Below are positions 51,152 to 58,948 of a stretch of DNA of 64,000 nt, piece by piece. The notes below the pieces were generated by a model. That model had not been told where the DNA came from, did no database searches, and saw nothing but the letters and a program-made list of their open reading frames with translations. A program made the position numbers and the translations under genes. The DNA is from Miltoncostaea oceani (GTDB lineage Bacteria; Actinomycetota; Thermoleophilia; Miltoncostaeales; Miltoncostaeaceae): positions 3,237,001 through 3,301,000 of the forward strand of contig NZ_CP064356.1 of NCBI RefSeq assembly GCF_018141545.1, given 5' to 3'. How positions within the stretch are numbered: position 1 is the first letter of the stretch; each line of letters opens with the position of its first letter.

Positions 51152-51759
51152 GCGGCCGCTTCATCGCCCTGGAGGGCGTCGACGGCAGCGGCAAGAGCAC
51201 CCAGGCGGGTCTGCTGGCGGACGCGCTGGAGGCCGCGGGCCGGACGGTGCTGCGCACCCGCGAGCCGGGCGGCACCCCCGTCGGCGAGCTGATCCGCGAC
51301 GTGGTGCTGGCGGCGCCGTCGTTGTCGATGACCCTGCTCGCCGAGGTGCACCTGTTCGCCGCGTCGCGGGCCGAGCACGTGCGGGCGGTGCTGCGTCCCG
51401 CGCTCGCGGGGGGTGCCTGGGTGGTGAGCGACCGCTTCGTCGACTCGTCGCTCGCGTTCCAGGGGGCGGGGCGGGGCCTCGGCATCGACGCGGTGTGGGA
51501 GTTGAACCGGTCCGCGGTCGACGGGTGCCTGCCGGACCTGGCGGTGGTGATCGACGTGCCGGGCCCCCTCGCCGCGGCCCGCCGCAAGCCCGCCCCGGAC
51601 CGCATCGAGGCGGAGGGCGAGGGGTTCCACGCCCGCGTGGCGGAGGGGTACCGGGAGCTCGCCGGGCGGTTCCCGGAGCGGGTCCGCCTGGTCGACGGCC
51701 GCGGCACGCCGGACGAGGTGCACGCCCGGGTGCGGGACGCCGTGGCGGTGCTGGCGTGA
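51148..51759 (+). CDS. tmk: Thymidylate kinase
   Basis: 203 residues. P-loop FIALEGVDGSGKSTQAGLL, TREPGGTPVGELIRD, and the DRFVDSSLAFQGAGRGLG lid/substrate region are diagnostic. It converts dTMP to dTDP. Its start and stop overlap its neighbours by 4 bp each, giving a compact unit with the small membrane protein and holB. Confidence 0.97.
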   Translation: MSGRFIALEGVDGSGKSTQAGLLADALEAAGRTVLRTREPGGTPVGELIRDVVLAAPSLSMTLLAEVHLFAASRAEHVRAVLRPALAGGAWVVSDRFVDSSLAFQGAGRGLGIDAVWELNRSAVDGCLPDLAVVIDVPGPLAAARRKPAPDRIEAEGEGFHARVAEGYRELAGRFPERVRLVDGRGTPDEVHARVRDAVAVLA

Positions 51760-52793
51760 TCACGATCCCGGGTCAGCCGCTGGCGCAGCGCATCCTGCGG
51801 GCCGTGCTCGCGCGCGACGACGCCCCCCAGCAGCTGCTGCTGTTCGGCCCGCCGGGGACGGGGAAGCGCGCGGCGGCGCGGGAGGCGGCGTGGTCGCTGA
51901 TGGACCCGGAGGGCGTGCACGAGCGCACGGCGCGCGCCCTGGACCTGACGGTGATCGAGGCGACGGGCCAGCAGATCCTGTTGCGCGACCTGGAGGAGGG
52001 CCTGTCCCAGATCGCGGGCCGCCCGAGCGTGATGCGCCGCCGCGTGATGATCGTGCTCGACATCGAGCGCCTGCGCGAGCAGGAGTCGCGGCTGCTGAAG
52101 ACGCTGGAGGAGCCGCCGCCGCGGTCGCACATCATCGTCGTGACGGACCACCCGTCGGACCTGCTCGACACGATCCGCTCCCGCTGCCTGCCGGTGCCGT
52201 TCCGCTCGCTGGGCTGGCGGCACGCGATGGAGCAGATGGACCCGTTCGCGTCCGAGATGCACCGCATCGGCGTCGATTTCGCCCTGACGGCGCTGGCGGG
52301 GCGGGCGACGGCGCCGGCGGCGGTGGTGCAGGCGATCCAGTCGCGGATGGAGGGCGCCGCGGACGGCAACCCGTCGGAGGAGCTGGTGCGCCTGCGGGCG
52401 GAGGCGGCGGGCCTGGAGGGCAAGCGCGGGGAGCGCACGGCGGTGAAGCGGGCGGAGGACCAGGAGAAGCGGGAGCGCCGGCGGATGGTCACGGACGGCT
52501 GGACCCAGGTGCTGGACGCGGCGGCGGCGACCGCCGCGGACGCCCTCGCGGTCGCGGTGGGGGCGGAGCGGGCGGTCCGCCACGTGGAGCGGCTCGACGA
52601 TCTGCGGGAGGTGGGTGTGCCGGAGCGCCTGCCGTTCCTGGAGCGCGCCGTCGCGGAGATCCAGGTGTCGCGGGCGGATCTGGAGCTGAACCCGCGGGTG
52701 GAGCTCGCCGCGGAGGCGCTGCTGGTGCGGCTCGACGAGGCGCGTCACGGCGCCCACGGGCGGCTGGTCGGGCCGGGGCGCCTCGGGTTCTGA
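51756..52793 (+). CDS. holB: DNA polymerase III subunit delta'
   Basis: 345 residues. AAA+ P-loop LLLFGPPGTGKRAAAREAAW, sensor region RVMIVLDIERLREQESRLLKTLEEPPPRSHIIVVTDHPSDLLDTIRSRCLPVPF are those of the clamp-loader delta' subunit. The zinc-module cysteines seen in many homologues are absent here. The C-terminal 130 residues form a helical collar domain. The tmk-holB pair is a common arrangement. Terminates before the HtaA-like gene. Confidence 0.92.
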   Translation: MITIPGQPLAQRILRAVLARDDAPQQLLLFGPPGTGKRAAAREAAWSLMDPEGVHERTARALDLTVIEATGQQILLRDLEEGLSQIAGRPSVMRRRVMIVLDIERLREQESRLLKTLEEPPPRSHIIVVTDHPSDLLDTIRSRCLPVPFRSLGWRHAMEQMDPFASEMHRIGVDFALTALAGRATAPAAVVQAIQSRMEGAADGNPSEELVRLRAEAAGLEGKRGERTAVKRAEDQEKRERRRMVTDGWTQVLDAAAATAADALAVAVGAERAVRHVERLDDLREVGVPERLPFLERAVAEIQVSRADLELNPRVELAAEALLVRLDEARHGAHGRLVGPGRLGF

Positions 52794-52879
52794 GGGGCGG
52801 GCGCGACGGCGCCTCAACCGGCGGGAGGGGTCGTCTCGTAGTCGCAGGCGACCCGTCCACTCCCCTGGAGGTCCCTCCC

Positions 52880-53533
52880 ATGAGGTCCACTCTCGGTCGC
52901 CCCCGGCTGCTCGTCGCCGTCGCCGCGGCCGCCCTCACCGCCGCCGCCCTGATGCTCGTCCCGGGCGCGATGGCGACGAAGGGCAAGCCCGCTCCCCCCG
53001 CCGCCCCGGCGGCGCAGGCGGATGTGCTGCTCTACAAGGGCGCGACGACCGTCGCGCTCGACCCGGGCGCCGCGGCCGCGCTGACGTCGCTCGGCATCTC
53101 GGTCGCCCCGTCGGGCAACGCCTACGCCGGTTCGAAGGGCATCAGCTTCCCGATCTCGTTCGGCGTCGTCGACGCGACGACCCTCGCCGGGCAGATCCGC
53201 CACTCCGGCGGGCTGAAGTTCACGAAGGACGGCACCACCGTCTACCTGAGCCGGTACTTCATCGACATCGACGATTCGCCGAGCCTGTCCGGCCTCGTCG
53301 GGACGGCGAAGAACGGCGGCGACCGCGCCGACCTGTTCTCCCTCGACCTCGCGAACCTGAAGGTCGACGCCGGCAAGCGCTACATCAAGCTGTCGGGCGT
53401 GACGCTGAAGCTGACCGCGGGTGCCGCGGCGGCGCTGAACGGCGCGTTCGGCGATGGCGGCACCCCGTTCGCGGAGGGCCTGGTCATCGGGTCCGCGACG
53501 GTGGCGGCGCACACGTACACGAAGGGCGTCTGA
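52880..53533 (+). CDS. Secreted HtaA-like protein
   Basis: 217 residues behind GGAGG. A Sec signal (LLVAVAAAALTAAALMLVPGAMA) and an Ala/Pro linker lead to one beta-rich domain. Its pattern (ALDPGAAAALTSLGISVAPSG, FPISFGVVDATTLAGQIRHSGGLKFTKDG, DLFSLDLANLKVDAGKRYIKLSGVTLKLTAGAAAAL) resembles single-domain HtaA-like proteins of Thermoleophilia. HtaA domains bind haem in corynebacteria; haem binding here is untested. A terminator follows. Confidence 0.78.
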   Translation: MRSTLGRPRLLVAVAAAALTAAALMLVPGAMATKGKPAPPAAPAAQADVLLYKGATTVALDPGAAAALTSLGISVAPSGNAYAGSKGISFPISFGVVDATTLAGQIRHSGGLKFTKDGTTVYLSRYFIDIDDSPSLSGLVGTAKNGGDRADLFSLDLANLKVDAGKRYIKLSGVTLKLTAGAAAALNGAFGDGGTPFAEGLVIGSATVAAHTYTKGV

Positions 53534-53551
53534 GCACCTGACGGCCTGACC

Positions 53552-53610
53552 CCACACGAGACGAGGGGCCGCGGCGCACCTTGAACGCCCGCGGCCCCTC
53601 TTTCGTGTGG
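53552..53610 (+). terminator. Terminator after the HtaA-like gene
   Basis: A long hairpin: inner stem GAGGGGCCGCGG (53563-53574) with CCGCGGCCCCTC (53589-53600) and outer arms CCACACGA/TCGTGTGG. TTT lies inside the 3' arm. It is placed 19 bp after the stop codon. Confidence 0.78.
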
Positions 53611-54184
53611 AGCGACGTCACCTCCGGAGCGTCACGTTCCCGGAGCCCCGGCGGCGGCGCCTCAGCTGGTGGAGACGGACGGCCCCTCGCCCCGAGCGGG
53701 GCTCAGAGCGACGGACCGCCCTCTATCGCCGTGTCCAGAGGCCGTCACCTCCCCGCGGCCAACCGCCCGTCCGGGCGTTGATCGTCCGGCCACGTGGTCG
53801 TGGTGGTCCGTACGGGGTGCGCCGCATCGTGGCGCGCGCTGGGAGACGCGACATCGTCGGGACGTCGTCCGGGCGAGGTGCTCCGTTCGACCGCGAAGCG
53901 CTCTGGAGCGCGACCGTCAGGATCCCCCGTGGGTTGCCCCTCAGGGTGACGTATGGAGCGCGGTCGACCTGCTGTCGCCTGTGCATCCCGTCCTCATCCC
54001 GTTCCCGCGGTTCGACCGTGCAAGCGGGGCACTGGATGGAGCGGCGCCGCTCACGATCTCTGCATCGACCATGGCCCCTTCCGGGACCCGCGTCAAGGTC
54101 TGGGAGGGAACGTCTCGAGGGGGCTTCCGATCGGGGTGCCCGGCTCGCTAGGCTTCGGGGTCGTGGGCCTTCACGGGCCCCCGG
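53611..54184. other. 574-bp region without a convincing gene
   Basis: Between the terminator and tRNA-Thr I see only frames with composition like shadows on both strands, and no ribosome site with a plausible start. No clear inverted repeat or tRNA-like fragment was noticed. It could be degraded sequence next to the tRNA or hold a non-coding RNA. Confidence 0.4.
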
Positions 54185-54257
54185 GCCGACGTAGCTCAGT
54201 TGGTAGAGCACTTCACTCGTAATGAAGGGGTCCGCGGTTCGAATCCGCGCGTCGGCT
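54185..54257 (+). tRNA. tRNA-Thr (CGT)
   Basis: 73 nt, acceptor GCCGACG/CGTCGGC, D-loop TAGCTCAGTTGGTAGAG, anticodon CGT in CTCGTAA, T-arm GGTTCGAATCC. CCA not encoded. Confidence 0.95.
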
Positions 54258-54297
54258 TCCCCTCAGGTGGCGGGGTCTCTACCCGGGACGGTTCCGC

Positions 54298-54933
54298 TCA
54301 TCGCTCCCGGACGGCGTAGGTCAGGTGGGTGACCCTCCCGGTCGGCTCGGCGTCGACCGGTTCGAGGGCCACGCGGGTCGCGTCGACGCCCTCGAACAGG
54401 CGGGTCCCCGCGCCGAGGAGCACGGGCGAGAGCGCGATCGTGAACTCGTCGATGAGACCGGCGTTCAGGTACTGGAGGATCGTCGCCCCGCCGCCGGCGA
54501 TGCGGACGTCCCGGTCGCCCGCGGCCGCGCGGGCCCGGTCGAGCGCGACCGCGATGCCGTCGTCGACGAAGTGGAACGTCGTCCCGCCCGGCCGCTCCCA
54601 CGGGTCACGGGGATCGTGGGTGAGCACGAAGACGGGCGTGTGGAACGGGGCCTCCTCCGGCCACGCCCCCTCGCCGAGGTCGAACATCCGCCGGCCCATC
54701 ACGCTCGCGCCGGTGCGCGCGAACGTCTCCCGCAGGATGTCGTCGTCGCGCCCCTCCTCGCCGCCGTCGCCGAGCCGCAGCCTCTCCCGGAAGGACCTGA
54801 GCGGGAGGATCCACTGCTGCAACTCCATCCACTGCGCCGTCCAGCGGCGGCGGTCCGGGTCGTCCGCGCGCTCCTCGGGCGCGACGAACCCGTCGAGCGA
54901 CATCGAGACGCTGAAGAACACCTTCCCGGCCAT
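54298..54933 (-). CDS. Dihydrofolate reductase-like (RibD C-terminal) protein
   Basis: 211 residues. FFSVSMSLDGFVAPEER, ASVMGRRMFDLGEGAW, DVRIAGGGATILQYLNAGLIDEFTIALSPVLLGAGTRLFEG are diagnostic for the DHFR-like RibD_C family (YyaP/YwjB type). Substrate unknown; not a folate enzyme by itself. The ATG overlaps the stop of the SRPBCC gene (TGATG), so it is the last gene of the ArsR-SRPBCC-DHFR-like unit. Confidence 0.92.
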   Translation of the reverse strand: MAGKVFFSVSMSLDGFVAPEERADDPDRRRWTAQWMELQQWILPLRSFRERLRLGDGGEEGRDDDILRETFARTGASVMGRRMFDLGEGAWPEEAPFHTPVFVLTHDPRDPWERPGGTTFHFVDDGIAVALDRARAAAGDRDVRIAGGGATILQYLNAGLIDEFTIALSPVLLGAGTRLFEGVDATRVALEPVDAEPTGRVTHLTYAVRER

Positions 54934-55445
54934 CAGTCCCCCGCCCCGATCCCGCGTGTCTCGGTGACGTAGGCCGCCAGGTTGGCGAGGGTCTGCCGGC
55001 CGCCCTCGACCGCGTGGTACCTCTCCACGGCCACGTCGCGCAGCTCCCTCGTGGGGAACACCGTGACCATCTCGATCCGCGTCGCGACGCCGTCGGGCGT
55101 GAAGGTGAGGACCGACGTGAACGCGTCCGGGTCGTCGCGGGACTCACCGTGGCGCAGCACGATCCGCTCCGGCGGGGTGATCTCCGTCCAGGTGATCCAC
55201 TCCGGGTAGTCCGTCCCGTCCGGCCCGTGCATCGTGAACTCCCACACCCCGCCAACCTGGAACGCGAACGCCTGCGTGGTGGTGGTGAACCCCTCCGGCC
55301 CCCACCACCGCGACAGGTGCCGGACCTCGGTGAACGCCGCGAACACGAGCTCCCGCGGCGCCGGGATGACGCGGTCGATCGCGATCTCGCGGTCCGCCGT
55401 CGCCGACGGCGCCTGCACGTGCGCGTCCCGTCCCGTCGCCGCCAT
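54933..55445 (-). CDS. SRPBCC (AHSA1-like) protein, cassette 3
   Basis: 170 residues. REIAIDRVIPAPRELVFAAFTEVRHLSRWWGPEGFTTTTQAFAF, VWEFTMHGPDGTDYPEWITWTEITPPERIV and GGRQTLANLAAYV show the AHSA1 pattern, with the WWGPEG motif shared with cassette 2. It starts 3 bp after the ArsR stop and is followed by the DHFR-like gene. Confidence 0.92.
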   Translation of the reverse strand: MAATGRDAHVQAPSATADREIAIDRVIPAPRELVFAAFTEVRHLSRWWGPEGFTTTTQAFAFQVGGVWEFTMHGPDGTDYPEWITWTEITPPERIVLRHGESRDDPDAFTSVLTFTPDGVATRIEMVTVFPTRELRDVAVERYHAVEGGRQTLANLAAYVTETRGIGAGD

Positions 55446-55448
55446 CCC

Positions 55449-55790
55449 TCACCCCTCCCGTCGAGTCTGCTCGAGGTCCTGCACGTACGCGTCGAGGCGG
55501 TCGAAGCTCTCGTTCCAGAACCGCTCGAACCCGCCGGTCCACTCATGAAGCGGCCGCAGCCCACGGGCGTCGAGGCGGTACAGGCGCTGACGCCCCTCCC
55601 GGCGGTCCCGCACCAGCCCCACCTCCCGGAGCACCCGCAGGTGCTTCGACGCCCCCGGCTGGGTCGTCCCCAGCTCCCGGGCCACCTCCGTCACCGGCCG
55701 CTCACCCGCCCGCAGCAGCGTCAGGATCTGCCGCCGCTGCGGCTCGGCGATCGCGTTGAAGACGTCGGAGGTGGTCGCGGCCCGTGCCAT
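55449..55790 (-). CDS. ArsR-family repressor, copy 3
   Basis: 113 residues. A winged helix: VFNAIAEPQRRQILTLLRAGERPVTEVARELGTTQPGASKHLRVLREVGLVRDRREGRQRLYRL, then DARGLRPLHEWTGGFERFWNESFDRLD. No metal site. It heads the third ArsR-SRPBCC cassette. The upstream region contains ATAT-TCTC-ATAT, a weak palindromic candidate operator. Confidence 0.92.
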   Translation of the reverse strand: MARAATTSDVFNAIAEPQRRQILTLLRAGERPVTEVARELGTTQPGASKHLRVLREVGLVRDRREGRQRLYRLDARGLRPLHEWTGGFERFWNESFDRLDAYVQDLEQTRREG

Positions 55791-55903
55791 GCGCTGATCA
55801 TATTCTCATATCGGCATGCGTCAACCCGTGGGATCCGATGATTCGTGGCGGAGGCGACCATGGCATCGGGGGCGGCACGCGAGTTCCCCGCCGCGGGTCC
55901 GTG

Positions 55904-55919
55904 TAGCGTCGGGCCGGTG
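55904..55919 (+). promoter_or_regulatory. Leaderless-type -10 of the nuclease-like operon
   Basis: TAGCGT at 55904-55909 lies seven bases before the GTG at 55917, the spacing seen at other leaderless-looking starts in the window. No convincing -35 was picked out. Confidence 0.5.
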
Positions 55920-57068
55920 AGCATCGACCTCCAGGGAGGCGGGGTGTTCCTCCTCGACGGAGGGGAGTCCCTCGCGGAGCTGACGGAGGCGCCGTTCGCG
56001 AGCGAGGACGACTTCCAGGCCCTGGTCGCTCGGCACCCGCGCTTGATCGCCGCCGCGCTCTCGGAGGAGGGCACGTCCCGCTGGCTCCTCGTCGCCCGGG
56101 AGCAGGGGATCGCCGAGACGCTCGACGGGTCCCTGCGCTGGTCGGTCGACCACCTCCTCCTCGACGGAGAGGGGGTGCCGACCCTCGTCGAGGTGAAGCG
56201 CTCCACCGACACCCGGCTTCGTCGCGAGGTCGTCGGGCAGATGCTCGACTACGCCGCCGGAGCGGCGGCCAGCTGGCGGGCATCGGACCTGCGCGGCCAG
56301 GTCGAGGCGACGGATCCCGACGCGCTGATCGGACTGCTCGGCCCCGACGCGGAACCAGAGGTCTTCTGGGGCCGGGTGGAGTCCAATCTTCGCGCGGGGC
56401 GCCTGCGGCTCGTCTTCCTCGCCGACCGGATACCGACCGAGCTCGAGCGGATCGTCGAATTCCTGGACGCGCAGATGGAGCTCTGCGAGGTCCGGGCGGT
56501 CGAGCTACGCCGCTTCAGCGAACCCGGAGGGCGGTCGACGCTCGTCACGCGACCGGTGGGCCGCACCGCGATGGCCTCGACCCGTGGCGCCGGGGGCACC
56601 CCGGGACGGCAGTGGGACGAGGCGTCGTTCCTGGAGGACCTCGCCGCGAAGGGAGGCCGGCTCCAGGCCGAGCGCATGGTCTGGCTGATCTCCGCCTTCC
56701 GTGCCCGCGATCTGCGGCTCTGGTTCGGGCGCGGGATCCGAGCCGGCTCGCTCATCCCCATTCGCGACGTCCCTGACGGACGCCGCTTCTACCCCCTCGG
56801 CTTCTGGAGCTCGGGCTCGGTGGAGGTCCAGTTCCAGCACATGCAGCCGCCCTTCGACCGCACCGAGATGCAGGAGGCGTTCGCCGATCGCCTCGAAGCG
56901 ATCCCGGGCGTGAGCATCCCCCGCGACCGGCTCGGCAAACGGCCGAGTTTCCCCCTCTCGCTGGTCGTCGAGCAGGCCTCCGCGGAGGAGTTGATCGCGA
57001 CGCTCGACTGGTGCCTCGAGCGCTCAGTCCAGGAGCCGACACCACCCCGCAGCCCCGATCCTGGGTGA
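55917..57068 (+). CDS. PD-(D/E)XK nuclease-like protein, unknown family
   Basis: 383 residues from a GTG. An N-terminal segment (SEDDFQALVARHPRLIAAAL, residues 29-48) precedes a nuclease-type core: WSVDHLLLDGEG (Asp78), TLVEVKRSTDTR (Glu92, Lys94), and REVVGQMLDYAAGAA (Gln108), the D...ExK...Q order of PD-(D/E)XK enzymes such as NucS/DUF91. The other 240 residues (region ERMVWLISAFRARDLRLWFGRGIR, then FYPLGFWSSGSVEVQFQHMQPPFD) have no family I recognise. Cleavage activity is inferred only. It overlaps the next gene by 4 bp. Confidence 0.78.
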   Translation: MSIDLQGGGVFLLDGGESLAELTEAPFASEDDFQALVARHPRLIAAALSEEGTSRWLLVAREQGIAETLDGSLRWSVDHLLLDGEGVPTLVEVKRSTDTRLRREVVGQMLDYAAGAAASWRASDLRGQVEATDPDALIGLLGPDAEPEVFWGRVESNLRAGRLRLVFLADRIPTELERIVEFLDAQMELCEVRAVELRRFSEPGGRSTLVTRPVGRTAMASTRGAGGTPGRQWDEASFLEDLAAKGGRLQAERMVWLISAFRARDLRLWFGRGIRAGSLIPIRDVPDGRRFYPLGFWSSGSVEVQFQHMQPPFDRTEMQEAFADRLEAIPGVSIPRDRLGKRPSFPLSLVVEQASAEELIATLDWCLERSVQEPTPPRSPDPG

Positions 57069-57442
57069 TCGGGTGGCACGTCAGTGTCAGCCGCCAGGCG
57101 GCTGATCGCCGGGCACCCGCCACGGGTGACACGGAGAGGGGAGCGCGGATCGCCGTCTGGCAGACGGGCTCCGGTGGCCTCGGCTGGATCGATGCGCTCG
57201 TGCGAGAAGGCCGCGCGCTCAACCTCGGCGGCAACGGCTACCCGTACCGGTACACCGCGCCCGCCCGACACCTCCTTCCGGCGATCGAGGATGGCCCGCC
57301 GGAGGCTCGCGATCCGTGGGTACACGGCTCGGGCGACATGCTCGGGGAGGATTGGAGTGGACGGACCGTGATCGACCGTCCGGCCGCCCGCGACTGCCCA
57401 CCCGACGAATGGCTCGTGGTCGAAGCGTGGGACGAGAGTTGA
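57065..57442 (+). CDS. Unknown protein coupled to the nuclease-like gene
   Basis: 125 residues from a GTG overlapping the upstream stop (GTGA). WHVSVSRQAADRRAPATGDTERG, GLGWIDALVREGRALNLGGNGYPYRYTAPARHLLPAI and PPDEWLVVEAWDES look like a compact soluble alpha/beta protein. I recognise no domain. The tight coupling suggests that the two proteins work together, for example as nuclease and specificity or immunity partner; this is inference. Confidence 0.6.
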   Translation: MIGWHVSVSRQAADRRAPATGDTERGARIAVWQTGSGGLGWIDALVREGRALNLGGNGYPYRYTAPARHLLPAIEDGPPEARDPWVHGSGDMLGEDWSGRTVIDRPAARDCPPDEWLVVEAWDES

Positions 57443-57502
57443 CCGACACCTGATCCGGGCGGCTCCGGGTCGCAATCCCGTCGAACCCTGACCGCACCGA
57501 GC

Positions 57503-57868
57503 TCACCCGGCGGCGCGGCGCACGATCGCGGCGATCCGCTCCTCCGTCGCCGCGTCGAGGGCCGCGAGGAACCACGCGGCCCCGACGAGCTGGTCCGGCG
57601 CCCCCTCCTCGACGGAGATGTCCGCCTTCTCCGTCAGGCCGAACGACATCACCCCGTCATCGACGCGGAAGAAGCAGAGGACGGGACCGCCCTTCGTGTA
57701 CCCCGGCATGCCGTACCAGAGCTTCGGGCGGAGCTCCGGGACGCTCTCGAGGATCACCTCGTGGACACGCCGGCAGATCGACCGGTACGGCTCGTCGAAC
57801 GAGGCGATCTTCGCGGTCACCGCGTCCTCGTCGTCGCCGGCCTTCTTCGACCTCTTCCTCTCCGCCAC
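57503..57868 (-). CDS. DUF1801 protein (YdhG-like)
   Basis: 121 residues from GTG 57868 (an in-frame GTG at 57877 lies too close to the AGGAGAG site). EPYRSICRRVHEVILESVPELRPKLWYGMPGYTKGGPVLCFFRVDDGVMSFGLTEKADI is the DUF1801 signature (P.L...L.YGMP.Y). Members may bind iron or small ligands; no function is established. A 26-bp palindrome lies 36 bp upstream. Confidence 0.87.
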   Translation of the reverse strand: MAERKRSKKAGDDEDAVTAKIASFDEPYRSICRRVHEVILESVPELRPKLWYGMPGYTKGGPVLCFFRVDDGVMSFGLTEKADISVEEGAPDQLVGAAWFLAALDAATEERIAAIVRRAAG

Positions 57869-57904
57869 CCCGACCACCTCTCCTCACGCCCCGACACGGG
57901 ACCT

Positions 57905-57930
57905 GGAACCGCCCCGGCCGGGGCGGTTCC
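57905..57930. promoter_or_regulatory. 26-bp perfect palindrome upstream of the DUF1801 gene
   Basis: GGAACCGCCCCGG is followed directly by its reverse complement, a 13-bp-arm perfect palindrome. It could be an operator for the DUF1801 gene or an extruding or terminator hairpin without a T-run. Confidence 0.5.
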
Positions 57931-58007
57931 GTCGACACCTATCAGGGCCGCCCACGTCCGGGATAGGCGCGGCGTGTGACGGTGACGCGCGCACCCGCAC
58001 CCGGGCG

Positions 58008-58223
58008 TCAGGTCAGGGCCCTCACCCGGCGCGACAGCGCCCGGAGCGCCCCGTGGCGCGAGACGCCCCGCCCCACCAGCTCGGCCGGGGAGGCGGGGTG
58101 CCGCGAACGCGCCACCCAGAGGGGGAGCGGGAACCCGTAGCGCACCCGCACGTCCGCCTCCGGCCAGACCGCGGGCGGGCGGGCCGTCGCGTCGGCCGCG
58201 CGCCCGACGGCGGGCGCGCTCAC
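58008..58223 (-). CDS. Small hypothetical protein
   Basis: 71 residues from a GTG overlapping the stop of the gene at 58220 (GTGA). Central part PPAVWPEADVRVRYGFPLPLWVARSRHPASPAELVGRG has a possible short beta pattern; no family recognised. It may be real because of the tight overlap, but could be spurious in this GC context. Confidence 0.4.
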   Translation of the reverse strand: MSAPAVGRAADATARPPAVWPEADVRVRYGFPLPLWVARSRHPASPAELVGRGVSRHGALRALSRRVRALT

Positions 58224-58426
58224 GCCGCCGACCCACCGTGCGCGACGACACCCCCGGGCGGCGACGCCGACCGGACGACCCTGCCGTCGTCGTCGCGCCA
58301 GCGCAGGTGGGGGCGACGGCCGCGGCGGCGGCACTCCTCGAGGTGGCGGGACAGCTGGTCGCGCCCCGCGCACACCACCTCGCTGCCGTCCGGCTCGACG
58401 GCCACCACGATGCCGGGGCCGAGCAC
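58220..58426 (-). CDS. Small hypothetical protein, beta-rich
   Basis: 68 residues from a GTG. IVVAVEPDGSEVVCAGRDQLSRHLEECRRRGRRPHLRWRDDDGRVVRS resembles small nucleic-acid or regulatory beta domains such as DUF1918 in its LRWRDDDGRV end, but is not a clear member. It overlaps the next small gene by 4 bp. Confidence 0.45.
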   Translation of the reverse strand: MLGPGIVVAVEPDGSEVVCAGRDQLSRHLEECRRRGRRPHLRWRDDDGRVVRSASPPGGVVAHGGSAA

Positions 58427-58723
58427 GCGGTCGGGGAGGGAGCCGGTGGCCGCGGTGCGGGACGGGGGTGCGTGGCGCCGGCTGCTCGACAACTGGAACG
58501 TCTCCCACGTCGGCTCGGCCCGGGCGGCGGGGCGAGCGGGTTCACACCTCGGGGGAGGTACGCGCGCCGGGGGGGCCCTGCTTCCCCGGCACCCCCCATC
58601 CGCCGCCGGGCGGGACGCCGTCACGGGGCGGCGCGGATCCCCTGGGCACGGGTCGTCCGCCGGATATCCTGCGGCCCGCGTGCCCCGACCCGGAGCCGAG
58701 CGAGACGTGCCGACGCGACGCCC

Positions 58724-58918
58724 ATGAGCGAGGGTGGCTTCCACACCGCACGGGACCGCTCACGGCCCGAGCTGCTGTGGTTCCTCCGCCACAAGGACGT
58801 CCTCGGGCGCTGGCCCGTCATCGCCGAGGACTGGGCGCACCAGGTCGAGGCCCGCCGCGAGGCCGAGGTCAACCCCACCGGGCGGGACATCACCTACCTG
58901 CACGGCGCCGGCCGCTGA
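58724..58918 (+). CDS. Small hypothetical protein, Trp-rich
   Basis: 64 residues from an ATG. HTARDRSRPELLWFLRHKDVLGRWPVIAEDWAHQVEARREAEVNPTGRDITYLHGAGR is a natural-looking sequence with conserved-type W and R residues and no membrane segment. Not recognised. It converges on the GGDEF/HD-GYP gene. Confidence 0.55.
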   Translation: MSEGGFHTARDRSRPELLWFLRHKDVLGRWPVIAEDWAHQVEARREAEVNPTGRDITYLHGAGR

Positions 58919-58948
58919 CACCGCCGCCCGTCGGGCGCCGACGGGGGC

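Noticed and set aside
53669-54151. A 160-codon frame in the gap before tRNA-Thr
   Set aside because: No ribosome site, no domain, and competing frames of equal quality on both strands.
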